The position numbers and the translations under genes are program-made. The notes beneath the pieces are model-generated. The model worked only from the letters and a program-made list of their open reading frames with translations. It was not told the DNA's origin and did not search any database. Of a stretch of 20,812 nt of DNA, positions 7,645 through 14,850 are shown piece after piece; within the stretch, counting starts at the first letter, position 1; each line of letters starts with the position of its first letter. The stretch covers positions 1-20,812 of the forward strand of contig JAWXBR010000020.1 of assembly GCA_034440235.1 (NCBI GenBank). Reading direction: 5' to 3'. This stretch comes from JAWXBR01 sp034440235 (GTDB lineage Bacteria; Bacteroidota; Ignavibacteria; Kapaibacteriales; Kapaibacteriaceae).

Positions 7645-9462
7645 TTGCTTAGCAGAGTACTTATAGGATTCATGCTCACCCTGGGCGTCGTAGCGGTTCA
7701 ATCGCAGTACGATTCACTACTACACGTCCAGGGTGCGCGATCTTGGATACCTTGTAATGACGGTTCCTTACTTGGTGGGTTTGTAAACTGTTCTACCTTC
7801 TCGTATAGCACTCGTTATGATGTTTGTCAACAACCTTCCGTAATGCGCTCGTGGGATGGTGGGGCCACCTGGACGCTCGAACTTGTAGAGGCTCCTACAT
7901 ATTCGACCTCGGGCATTGTACGTCTACGCGGCGGTGCATTGTTGGCCAGTCGGAATCGCCTAGTTAGTGGTTTCATGATTAGCGATGACGGAGGGCGAGT
8001 CTGGCGACCCCTCAATAGTACTGCACCATTGATAGAAGGTAGTACCAATTCCTTTGCGCTAACGCGTGATCACAGGGGAATGCTCCATTGGGTTCGTGCA
8101 GGTGGCTTATTTGCTAGTTTCGATAGTGGAGCCACAGTCACCTATCTAAAGGAGGCACAAATCCGTACAGGAGTCTATGTGCTTCCACCGCTCGGATTGA
8201 TTGTTGCGCATTCTCAAGGTGCGGGAGATCTTGGGGCGCCTGTGATGATCAGCTATGATCATGGACGGACTTTCTCAACGATTGCACAGGAACACCGTGA
8301 GGGCTTATACCGATGGGGCTATTCGGCCATTGGTGTGGTTCGAGATACCTTGGTTCTCTTGGAAGATGAAATGCATCCTGACTATCCAAGGGACCTACAT
8401 CGCACGTTGTACTGGCAAGCAGAACAGCGCTCCTGGAAGGAAGGACCCTATCTAGGAGTCTGCGGCATAAAAGACGGCGTAATGGATAGCACAGGCTATT
8501 GGTACACATGGACAGGAACGGGTGTCAGTGTTCTTCGCCCTTCGGACTCCGTCTGCACCGAATTGACCGGCTTACGGTCAGATTCTACAGCATCGAGTGA
8601 TACCTCGATGTTCTATGATAACGTGTCATCGATAGGGGTCTACTATGATCTCAACGGATCGATACATCCCTACGGTTCGCTGATCGCACTACCAATTCAT
8701 ACACCACGCCCGGTTTCGCGTATTGATCGCCTGTACATTTGCTCAGGAATTGAATATGTCGTCGGTGGGCAAAACCTTGACACCATCTATTTAGATATGA
8801 ACGCCACAAGCAACGCAGCATTGACTTATACCATTACGCCAAACAGACGGCTTTCGACAATTATGCTTACGGCTGTTGATACAACCCAGCCGATGTATTG
8901 CTCGATTGTTGTAATGGACAGTGTAACTGGATTGCAACGATTTCAAGATTCCGTACAACCTATACGGTACCTACCCTTGGTATCGGAGAAACAGGGCGGA
9001 CCTCCAGGAACTTTAAGCGTGGACTGGTCGGACGGCCCTATTATGTGGCTGTGTGATGGGAAACCGATCCTTGATCGCGACAATTTGTTTGATGGTGGTG
9101 GTTCCATCGTGGCTGCAAAAACTGGCCTGTATTCTGTCCGTGGTAAAACGACTTATGGCTGTGATGTCTATTCAAATGAAGTCTTCTATACATCCACGGG
9201 TACTACAGACGTGTTGCAAGATTCCAACGGTTACATGATGTATGTAGATCTGGATAGACAGCTACATGTCCGCTGGTCAGAAAGTCATCCCAAACCAGTC
9301 GCTATCAAAGTTTATGATATGCTGGGACGACTGATATCCAGTGAGTGTAATTTCGATGACAATAGAATTATGATTTCGGGTGACACATATCCGGCTATAT
9401 CGTTTATCGTAATAGAAACATCGACTCGTTCAATTGCATTAGGCGTTGTGAATATGCGCTAA
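7645..9462 (+). CDS. Secreted BNR-repeat (sialidase-like fold) protein with T9SS sorting domain
   Basis: A 605-residue protein from a TTG start with signal peptide LSRVLIGFMLTLGVVAVQSQ; an ATG at 7672 would cut the signal short, so TTG is preferred. Asp-box motifs MRSWDGGATW (about residue 67), MISDDGGRVW (109), FASFDSGATV (155) and MISYDHGRTF (202) point to a BNR beta-propeller. A cysteine-bearing Ig-like region with WLCDGKPILD and YGCDVYSNEV lies near residues 470-515. The last 70 residues (QLHVRW, then VAIKVYDMLGRLIS, ending GVVNMR) match a T9SS sorting domain lacking the usual Pro-Asn-Pro. Inference: Sec export, then type IX secretion to the surface or medium. Sialidase catalytic residues are not evident, so enzymatic activity should not be assumed. 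A weak hairpin follows the gene. Confidence 0.82.
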   Translation: MLSRVLIGFMLTLGVVAVQSQYDSLLHVQGARSWIPCNDGSLLGGFVNCSTFSYSTRYDVCQQPSVMRSWDGGATWTLELVEAPTYSTSGIVRLRGGALLASRNRLVSGFMISDDGGRVWRPLNSTAPLIEGSTNSFALTRDHRGMLHWVRAGGLFASFDSGATVTYLKEAQIRTGVYVLPPLGLIVAHSQGAGDLGAPVMISYDHGRTFSTIAQEHREGLYRWGYSAIGVVRDTLVLLEDEMHPDYPRDLHRTLYWQAEQRSWKEGPYLGVCGIKDGVMDSTGYWYTWTGTGVSVLRPSDSVCTELTGLRSDSTASSDTSMFYDNVSSIGVYYDLNGSIHPYGSLIALPIHTPRPVSRIDRLYICSGIEYVVGGQNLDTIYLDMNATSNAALTYTITPNRRLSTIMLTAVDTTQPMYCSIVVMDSVTGLQRFQDSVQPIRYLPLVSEKQGGPPGTLSVDWSDGPIMWLCDGKPILDRDNLFDGGGSIVAAKTGLYSVRGKTTYGCDVYSNEVFYTSTGTTDVLQDSNGYMMYVDLDRQLHVRWSESHPKPVAIKVYDMLGRLISSECNFDDNRIMISGDTYPAISFIVIETSTRSIALGVVNMR

Positions 9463-9528
9463 GTGGGACCTTTATTTCTCCTGCCTTCCAACATCAGTAA
9501 GTGCACTCCAATTCAATGATATGATATG

Positions 9529-9560
9529 AGGGCTGCACGCGCATGCGGCCCTGTTCCTTT
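9529..9560 (+). terminator. Probable terminator hairpin after the BNR protein gene
   Basis: AGGGCTGCA (9529-9537) pairs with TGCGGCCCT (9544-9552) over nine positions with one G-U wobble, around the six-base loop CGCGCA. The tail GTTCCTTT is only partly U-rich. It lies 66 nt after the upstream stop and 24 nt before the next start, so it may separate the two transcripts, though inefficiently. Confidence 0.5.
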
Positions 9561-9583
9561 ACTAAAATCTTTATGAGGGCAAG

Positions 9584-10525
9584 ATGATCAAGCTCGTTTT
9601 GATGCTCGCTACACTGATGAGTATTCCCCTCCTTTGGGGATGCGCGTCTCAAGAGGTGAAGTTTTCATCCGTTTCGACAAAGGTCTTCGATGACGGATCG
9701 TTCAACATTAAACACAGTGCACTTCTACCATCCGGGGACACATTGACGTATCCAGAAGTACGGGTTTATTGGCAGTGGTTGGAATTCAAATCATCAGACT
9801 CACAAACTGTATCGGCAAGGCTCATACGACCGATTGCAAGCAATGTAGATGCTTCGAAACTCATGTGCTTCGTTGGTGGTTACCGCATCGTTCCGAACTC
9901 ACTTTTTGGAATTGCTTTACAAGTCGCGGCTTCAGGACATCCATCTCTTGTATTAATCCCTAGAGGCTATGATATCAACAGTACGCTTCCTTATTCATAC
10001 GGTGTCAAGGAAGTTGAAGATTTGACTTATGCTTTGACTCTGTACATGCAAGTATTCAAAACAGATTCGCTTAGGCTAAACCTTTATACAAGCTCAAGCG
10101 GATTCAATGTCGTCCTGGCGGCTTTAGCTGGATCGAAGAACATTATCGTAAATGCAGCTATTGTTGAAAGTCCAATTCCCGATCTTGCAAAAGCCATGGC
10201 GAAAGACGTGCCCGAACACATCACTTCGGCGATTCGAGCTGATTTAGCATCAGGTACATCCACCATAGAAGATTTCAATCTATCGCGGTTACTCACAACG
10301 CGGTCCATTCAAAGCGCACTGGTTGTTCGAGGCTCTAAGGATGAAATAGTCACGGATGCCGAATTCGATGAAGTGCTGACACAAATACGACGGTCAGTTC
10401 GCAACACAGACACACTCGCATCGGCCTGCAGTCAACACAACATCCGACAGGTCGTTCCCTGCAATACCTCTGATATACGAACGATCGATGCAAGGGTCAT
10501 GCAATGGCTCACAACCAAATGGTAA
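9584..10525 (+). CDS. Putative alpha/beta-hydrolase-fold lipoprotein
   Basis: A 313-residue protein with N-terminus MIKLVLMLATLMSIPLLWGC, where Cys20 is a plausible lipidation site although Trp at -2 of the lipobox is atypical. The central part resembles a prolyl-oligopeptidase/dienelactone-type serine hydrolase. YGVKEVEDLTYALTLY precedes a nucleophile-elbow-like LNLYTSSSGFNVVLAALAG (about 165-183), and ALVVRGSKDEIVTDAEF supplies the usual position of the acid residue. The elbow reads T-S-S-S-G rather than the normal G-x-S-x-G. The His candidate near the C-terminus (SQHNIRQVV) is out of consensus, so catalysis is uncertain. GAGGG at 9575-9579 is a good ribosome binding site for the ATG. It probably faces the periplasm or outer-membrane inner leaflet. 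No flanking gene suggests a substrate. The fold assignment is moderate; the family is not recognised exactly. Confidence 0.75.
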   Translation: MIKLVLMLATLMSIPLLWGCASQEVKFSSVSTKVFDDGSFNIKHSALLPSGDTLTYPEVRVYWQWLEFKSSDSQTVSARLIRPIASNVDASKLMCFVGGYRIVPNSLFGIALQVAASGHPSLVLIPRGYDINSTLPYSYGVKEVEDLTYALTLYMQVFKTDSLRLNLYTSSSGFNVVLAALAGSKNIIVNAAIVESPIPDLAKAMAKDVPEHITSAIRADLASGTSTIEDFNLSRLLTTRSIQSALVVRGSKDEIVTDAEFDEVLTQIRRSVRNTDTLASACSQHNIRQVVPCNTSDIRTIDARVMQWLTTKW

Positions 10526-11044
10526 CGGAACTCCGGGCTTTTACACGAAGAGGCAACCATCGACCCGCTCGCACATGGTTTGCGCACCTTGGATGAATCA
10601 CCTTCGAAATCGTCCGCGACGCTTGCGTCGTTCGGCGAGAATTTGCGAGTTGTGGCTTCCCGAGCAAATCCGAGACGGGTTTCGCGAGCATGCTGGGGAT
10701 TGTCGCGAGCATGCTGGGGATTGTCGCGAGCATGCTGGGGATTGTTGCGAGCACTCTGGGGATTTGTCGCTAGCACGCTGGGGATTGTCGCTACTCCATA
10801 ATGGTGTCGCCGGACATCCTCGGTCGTGTCGTTGACAACCGCACTTTCTGGCTACATTTTCTCCTGCTGTGCGCCTCCAATTCGTAGCTTGTATTACACG
10901 ATGCATCGTGGCTTCAGATTCTCCGGCCAGAACGGAAGTAAACACAGGAACACCTTGGCTTCGCGTAAGACTGTTGCGTTGCAACGACGAGGGGCAGCAT
11001 CTCCGGCGTATCAGAACAGAAACAACAGAAAGTGATATAGTCCA
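10526..11044. other. Gene-free spacer with minisatellite
   Basis: About 520 nt between the hydrolase-like lipoprotein and the ECF sigma factor. Frames here are short, contradictory between strands and match nothing I recognise. The section 10682-10797 is the 21-bp array listed separately. After it I see only a 14-bp perfect palindrome, CACGATGCATCGTG (10897-10910), of a length expected by chance in a window this size. A promoter for the sigma factor should lie in the last 100 nt, but no convincing -35/-10 or Bacteroidota -33/-7 pair stands out. Confidence 0.6.
10682..10797. repeat. 21-bp minisatellite, five and a half units
   Basis: Three identical 21-bp units start at 10682, 10703 and 10724 and contain GAGCATGCTGGGGATTG preceded by TCGC. 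A fourth at 10745 carries three base changes. A fifth at 10766 has a one-base insertion, making it 22 bp, and a partial copy follows. Each intact unit contains the palindromes TCGCGA and AGCATGCT. The period equals that of the 7038-7142 array although the sequence differs. Open heptapeptide frames (SRACWGL plus, MLATIPS minus) follow from the period and are not evidence of a gene. Confidence 0.95.
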
Positions 11045-11593
11045 ATGCCATCAGAAATAGTAACGGACTTAAGAGGCGATAATAACAACGCTTTCGGACA
11101 GCTTTACAAAGAGCATTTCGGTATGGTGAAACGCTTTATCACAAACAACCACGGCAGGGCTGACGATGCCGAAGACATTTTTCAGGACACAATGCTCGTT
11201 CTGTTTGAGAAGCTACGACAAGACAACTTTGAATTATCAGCCTCCATTAAGACCTACATAATGGCAATTAGCAAAAATCTGTGGCTTAAAAAATTGCGAA
11301 CGGCCAACCGAGAAATCGAATTAACAGCCATGCATAGCAATCAGTTCTTCGATGAAATAGATAGTGCTATCAACGAGGAAAAGTCATACAGAGACAAACT
11401 TCAGAATTACCTTAATAAAATCACTGATCATTGCCGCGGACTAATTCACGATATGTTTTTCAAGGAGAAGACCATAGAACAAATCCAGAAGGACCATGGA
11501 TATTCCACCAAACACAATGCACAGAATCAAAAACATAAATGTATCGAACAGATTAGAAAAGTAAGAGAACAGGAAGAGAAAAAAGAAATTTGA
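11045..11593 (+). CDS. ECF-type RNA polymerase sigma factor
   Basis: A 182-residue protein with the two-domain ECF layout. Sigma-2 runs about 15-85, with FGQLYKEHFGMVKRFI, then DDAEDIFQDTMLVLFEKL and the DNA-melting/recognition stretch IKTYIMAISKNLWLKKLR. Sigma-4 runs about 115-175, with LIHDMFFKEKTIEQIQKDHG and a basic helix STKHNAQNQKHKCIEQIRK where a conserved helix-turn-helix would lie. It would direct RNA polymerase to a small regulon at the inner membrane or nucleoid. No anti-sigma gene is adjacent; the next genes are a heme lipoprotein and a membrane protein, which might be targets. Its codons are noticeably richer in A (AAA, AAT, GAA) than those of the flanking genes, suggesting the block came from a lower-GC relative. 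Confidence 0.87.
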   Translation: MPSEIVTDLRGDNNNAFGQLYKEHFGMVKRFITNNHGRADDAEDIFQDTMLVLFEKLRQDNFELSASIKTYIMAISKNLWLKKLRTANREIELTAMHSNQFFDEIDSAINEEKSYRDKLQNYLNKITDHCRGLIHDMFFKEKTIEQIQKDHGYSTKHNAQNQKHKCIEQIRKVREQEEKKEI

Positions 11594-11687
11594 GGAAATG
11601 TTTGCCACTTTGGGTGATATTATCAGGTCATTGGTATTAAGATATGGTTCGTCAATAATGGCAACTACAATTTAATGCTTGTACACC

Positions 11688-12209
11688 ATGCGAAAATTAA
11701 CTGTCATTGCCTTTTTGGGCATAGCACTAGCAACCACTATCACCGTGCAGTCCTGTAAAACAGACAGTCCGACGATAACCCCAAACGAAGTTGTTGCGGA
11801 CAATTCGACGTTTGCAAATTTTGAGTCTTGGACGTTGGAGGCGACTAATCACGGACCTAGTCCTTCGCTTGGCGCGGCCCATTCGGGCAACGATACTTCC
11901 GTAACAAGAAAAATATATTTCAAAGATGGACAAGCAAGAGTAAATGGAACCTATCCAATCGGCACAGTCATCGTAAAACGCTCGACCAACCCAGCCGCAA
12001 CAGTAGATGAAATCGTGGGAATGGTAAAACGGGGAAATAGTTTTAACCCAACCACTGGTGACTGGGAATGGTTCATGCTTATGCCCGACGGAACTATTGC
12101 AACAGATGGTTCAGGGATGGCAATGCGTGGTGGCGTTTCCATGATGGGCGGCATGTGCAACGCTTGCCACAGTGGCGCTTCGGCAACGGACTTTACTTTT
12201 TCAAAGTAG
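11688..12209 (+). CDS. Cytochrome P460-type c-heme lipoprotein
   Basis: A 173-residue protein from the ATG at 11688; a TTG nine bases upstream is in frame but less likely. The signal sequence MRKLTVIAFLGIALATTITV is followed by QSC, so Cys23 may be lipidated. The C-terminal two thirds follow the cytochrome P460 pattern: GTVIVKRS, then IVGMVKRG, then GDWEWFMLMPDG, then MMGGMCNACHSGAS and a final DFTFSK. CNACH (157-161) is a CxxCH site for covalent heme c. In known P460 enzymes a lysine also cross-links the heme, and they oxidise hydroxylamine or detoxify nitric oxide. The Lys residues in VIVKRS and GMVKRG are candidates, but activity is inference. The expected location is periplasmic, membrane anchored. 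It follows the sigma factor by 94 nt on the same strand. Confidence 0.87.
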   Translation: MRKLTVIAFLGIALATTITVQSCKTDSPTITPNEVVADNSTFANFESWTLEATNHGPSPSLGAAHSGNDTSVTRKIYFKDGQARVNGTYPIGTVIVKRSTNPAATVDEIVGMVKRGNSFNPTTGDWEWFMLMPDGTIATDGSGMAMRGGVSMMGGMCNACHSGASATDFTFSK

Positions 12210-12249
12210 AGTTCAACAAGGCCTTTCTACATACAACGACCTCAGTGAA

Positions 12250-12282
12250 GCGGTTTCGACACTAATGCGTATGTCGAACCGC
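12250..12282. other. Strong intergenic hairpin with a bulged T
   Basis: GCGGTTTCGACA (12250-12261) pairs with TGTCGAACCGC (12272-12282) over eleven base pairs with one bulged T, around the ten-base loop CTAATGCGTA. No U-run follows on either strand, so it is not a standard Rho-independent terminator. It sits 40 nt after the P460 stop and about 80 nt before the next start. It may be an mRNA end-stabilising stem, a U-less terminator or a relic of a mobile element. Confidence 0.6.
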
Positions 12283-12363
12283 AAGAGGACCTCCGTATGT
12301 TTTCCGTGCTTCGGTACAATCCACACAGCAAAAATCAAATTATACATTCTGAACAACTAGCTT

Positions 12364-12792
12364 ATGAACAACAAAATTCAAAAATCTCTTCTAGCGGGCG
12401 TTATCGGCACAGCTATAATGACCGTAGTGATGATGATAGCCCCAATGATGGGAATGCCCAAAATGTCTCCACCAGAAATGCTTGCCGGAATGTTAGGCAT
12501 GCCGCTTTTTATCGGATGGGTAATGCACTTTATGGTAGGCATTATGTTTGCCTTTGTATATACCTATTTGGCCAGTAACAGACTTAAAATCAAAAACGTG
12601 TGGCTAAAAGGGGCCGTTTTTGGATTCATTGTCTTTGTCTTTGCTCAAATTATGATGGCATTGATGCCAATGCCAAAAATTGAAGACTCTGTAATGTTGC
12701 TAATGTTAGGCAGTTTAATCGGACACCTAATTTTTGGCGTTGCAGTAGCAAAAACGGTCGGCGGAGCCCATTCCCAGACAAATCTGGCGTAA
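12364..12792 (+). CDS. Small Met-rich four-helix membrane protein (DUF6789/YagU-like)
   Basis: A 142-residue protein with four predicted transmembrane helices, at about residues 8-30, 48-70, 80-103 and 108-130. It starts MNNKIQKSLLAGVIGTAIMT, and the first loop is rich in Met and Pro (MGMPKMSPPEMLAGMLGMP). This resembles the DUF6789/YagU-like membrane proteins annotated in many Bacteroidota; the family function is not established to my knowledge. The ATG lies after an A/T-rich leader without a clear Shine-Dalgarno sequence. It shares the A-rich codon use of the sigma factor and P460 genes upstream and lies on the same strand, so the three look like one acquired block. Metal handling is suggested only by the Met richness and is speculative. 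Confidence 0.8.
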   Translation: MNNKIQKSLLAGVIGTAIMTVVMMIAPMMGMPKMSPPEMLAGMLGMPLFIGWVMHFMVGIMFAFVYTYLASNRLKIKNVWLKGAVFGFIVFVFAQIMMALMPMPKIEDSVMLLMLGSLIGHLIFGVAVAKTVGGAHSQTNLA

Positions 12793-12798
12793 CCGAAT

Positions 12799-12882
12799 AA
12801 TAGTTAGCGCTCTCGCTGCTTTCACGCCAGCGTTGCACGTAATAGTTGACGCTCTCACTGCCTTCACATCAGTGTTGCACGG
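12799..12882. repeat. 42-bp imperfect direct repeat, two copies
   Basis: Two adjoining 42-bp copies, 12799-12840 and 12841-12882, both begin AATAGTT and share GCTCTC, TTCAC and GTTGCACG at matching positions. They differ at several sites, mainly by transitions. They lie immediately after the Met-rich membrane protein gene and run into the ABC-exporter fragment. The period is twice the 21-bp period of the other intergenic arrays. Confidence 0.85.
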
Positions 12883-12892
12883 TCGTCGCGCC

Positions 12893-12976
12893 TTCGAGAA
12901 AAACTTCCAGAAGAATCGGCACGTAGAGTTCGACCGCAATGCGAAAAAGGATTCTATCGAATAGAGAGTGAGGAAT
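12893..12976 (-). pseudogene. Internally deleted fragment of an ABC exporter gene 5' end
   Basis: Two blocks match the start of the ABC exporter at 3145-6924. First, 12893-12943 resembles 6639-6690 and on the minus strand reads VPILLEVFLEG, against VPILLKIFLEA in the exporter. Second, 12941-12965 resembles 6892-6916, the exporter's first codons, sharing CTATCGAATA and a run of A. In the intact gene these blocks are about 200 bp apart; here they are joined directly, so the intervening codons were deleted. The rest of the gene is missing. Base differences of roughly one in five indicate an old or diverged paralogue, not a recent copy. Confidence 0.65.
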
Positions 12977-13035
12977 TAGTATTGCTGATACCGCGCCGCG
13001 TGTATGCTCGTCGAACGTAATGTCCGCACCAACAC

Positions 13036-14046
13036 CTAGAATCCACGCAATACTCTGAAGAGATCGCAGACTTCGACATGTAGGTTACGAACGATAGCAT
13101 GGTATCGCGTTGCGCGGACGGCGGTGACATCCGAAAGTAGTAGGTCAAAACCTTGATACCGCCGATTGCCTACAATGAATTTTTGGTGAAACTCGAGCCA
13201 CTGCATGCGATTGAATTCAAACATTGCGGCCGAGTATCCCGAGATGAAATCGAGGGCAGAGCCGTTGGGCCCATGCAGATACGCAGGCAGCCAACCATCC
13301 TGGGGATTTGAGACTTCCATTGCGACGTGGTTGTAGATGGTCATCAGTACGCCAACCCTCTCGTTCAACGTTTCCATCGACGGTCGCTCGGGTTCATTGC
13401 CGTAGAGAATATCGAGGATGACGGGAATCCATCCTGCGGGCATGATAAGGGGAGGCATCGATATGAGGGCGGAGAAAAATCCCTCTAGGTACGCATGCGA
13501 AATCTGCGGAAAGCGATCGATTAGCTCTGAAACTGGAGTTGTCTTTTCTCCAAGAACCTTACCTAAAGCTTCATAAGAAAATATATAGTCTGGAGTGCTT
13601 CTTGTCTCTGACTTCTTACTCAAGGGTCGTTCGGTAAGCCACAACATCGCTTCCCAAGTGTCTTCATCATCCTCTAATTGGTATTCGACCTCCATAGAAA
13701 TGCGAGTGAGATACGAGAGAGCAGAACGCGATGTGGTTTTTGAAAAGACGACGGAATCGAATGCTGCCGCCTCTGCCGAAATGGACGTCGGACTCACACC
13801 GAGTTCTGCAAGCAGCTTCTATAACGTTTCGCGGAACTCAGATGCGAAGTCTTTGCGCGCGGCCGCGTACGGAAGAATTAGCGTTAAGTAAGAAGCTGGA
13901 TTGAATGCAACGATGTAGTGTTTTTTCTGGACGATTTTCACGTCGACGTACCACTGACCCAGCTTGCCGTCTGAAGGTGGCGGACTATCAGTGTACTGTG
14001 TCTTTAGTTTATCCAGCAGTTTTTTCGTGCATTGGAGGGCAACCAT
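13036..14046 (-). pseudogene. DUF6933-UPF0149 (YgfB/YecA-like) fusion, interrupted by in-frame TAG
   Basis: One 336-codon frame from the ATG at 14046 is cut at codon 76 by TAG (13819-13821), and the same frame resumes with KLLAELGVSPTSIS. The N-terminal part (MVALQCTKKLLDKLK, then LGQWYVDV and FNPASYLTLILP) and the piece after the stop (SVVFSKTTSRSAL) together match DUF6933, a short domain of unknown role. The C-terminal half, from about SHAYLEGFFSAL to NRMQWLEF, matches UPF0149: ISMPPLIMPAGWIPVILD, then a YNHVAMEV helix, then FISGYSAAMFEFNRMQW. No SEC-C zinc motif follows. A GTG at 13797 could start the second part alone. The ATG is 3 nt after the LOG-family stop, so the two are co-transcribed. 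TAG ends several intact genes here, so general amber recoding is unlikely. Function unknown. Confidence 0.75.
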
Positions 14047-14049
14047 CGC

Positions 14050-14811
14050 TTATGACTTCGAATTGCGTTCCGGACGCGGTATGAAGAGCTGCTGCTGAAG
14101 GCCGAAGCGCTTGACGACGCGTTTGCGGAGATGTGCCATGGCTTCGTCTATTGAGTCTGTGAAGAGCACGAGTTCTTTTTCGTGCTCTGAGACTGTGCCG
14201 CGGGCAATCATCACGTCGATGAGTTGCATGATGTCGCTGTAGTATTCTGAGCCGACCACGACGACAGGGAAGTTCTTGATTTTTTTAGTCTGCATGAGCG
14301 TAACGGCTTCGAAGAGTTCGTCCATCGTGCCCATGCCGCCCGGCATAACAACAAAGCCCATCGAATACTTTACGAGCATCACCTTGCGCACAAAGAAGTG
14401 CTCGAACTCTACCATTAGGTCTAGGTATGGATTGCCACGTTGTTCGTGAGGAAGACGGATGTTACATCCAATCGAGTAGCCCCCTGCTTCCTTCGCGCCT
14501 CTGTTTGCGGCTTCCATTATGCCCGGACCTCCCCCTGTCATGACGGTGAAGCCCATTTCCGCGAGACGGCATCCCATTTCACGGGCTTGCTGGTAATAGA
14601 TGTGGTCTTCTGTGAAACGCGCTGAGCCGAAAACGCAGATGGTTGGACCTACGAAGTGCAGTTTGCGGAAGCCTTTAATGAACTCCCATGCAACACGTAC
14701 TACGAACCACAGTTCGCGTATGCGGCCATGGGGTCCGACTAGGAATTCCTGCTCCGAGTTGTCACTTACCGCTACGTCTTTGCTTGGCTGTTGGGGTGTC
14801 GATGAATCCAT
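14050..14811 (-). CDS. LOG-family protein (TIGR00730, nucleoside 5'-monophosphate phosphoribohydrolase-like)
   Basis: A 253-residue protein with the Rossmann-like LOG fold. It has FGSARF at 61-66, TGGGPGIMEAANRGAKEAGG at about 92-111, the Arg-containing VRKVML at 142-147, and the diagnostic PGGMGTMDE at 157-165 including the catalytic Glu. Family members hydrolyse the N-glycosidic bond of (cytokinin-type) nucleoside 5'-monophosphates; many were formerly called lysine decarboxylases. A 40-residue N-terminal extension precedes the fold, as in other TIGR00730 proteins. It is cytoplasmic. Its start is 39 nt from that of ubiE on the other strand, and its stop is 3 nt before the DUF6933-UPF0149 gene. 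The true substrate in this organism cannot be told. Confidence 0.92.
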   Translation of the reverse strand: MDSSTPQQPSKDVAVSDNSEQEFLVGPHGRIRELWFVVRVAWEFIKGFRKLHFVGPTICVFGSARFTEDHIYYQQAREMGCRLAEMGFTVMTGGGPGIMEAANRGAKEAGGYSIGCNIRLPHEQRGNPYLDLMVEFEHFFVRKVMLVKYSMGFVVMPGGMGTMDELFEAVTLMQTKKIKNFPVVVVGSEYYSDIMQLIDVMIARGTVSEHEKELVLFTDSIDEAMAHLRKRVVKRFGLQQQLFIPRPERNSKS

Positions 14812-14850
14812 GTCTGCGAATATCGCCTAATGTGAGGATAGATTTGTTGA
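14812..14850. promoter_or_regulatory. Short divergent intergenic region, LOG gene / ubiE
   Basis: Only 39 bp separate the ATG of the LOG-family gene (minus) from the ATG of ubiE (plus). Both promoters must fit here or reach into the opposite coding region. The sequence before ubiE contains GTGAGGATAG, a weak Shine-Dalgarno candidate, and no clear promoter boxes. Confidence 0.45.

Noticed and set aside
10897..10910. 14-bp perfect palindrome CACGATGCATCGTG upstream of the sigma factor.
   Set aside because: About one palindrome of this length is expected by chance in a sequence of this size, and it lies 135 bp from the start codon without other support.
10488..10984. Long open frames on both strands through the second minisatellite (heptapeptide repeats).
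   Set aside because: A 21-bp period keeps any stop-free frame open. The frames conflict on both strands, are rich in Cys, Arg and Trp, and resemble no family.
2735..14046. Several gene-breaking stops are TAG (transposase remnant and 13819), hinting at amber suppression or recoding.
   Set aside because: Intact genes end in TAG at their expected family length (ubiE at 15552, P460 at 12209, DUF6438 lipoprotein at 15513), so TAG acts as a stop here. Simple mutations, for example CAG to TAG, explain the breaks.
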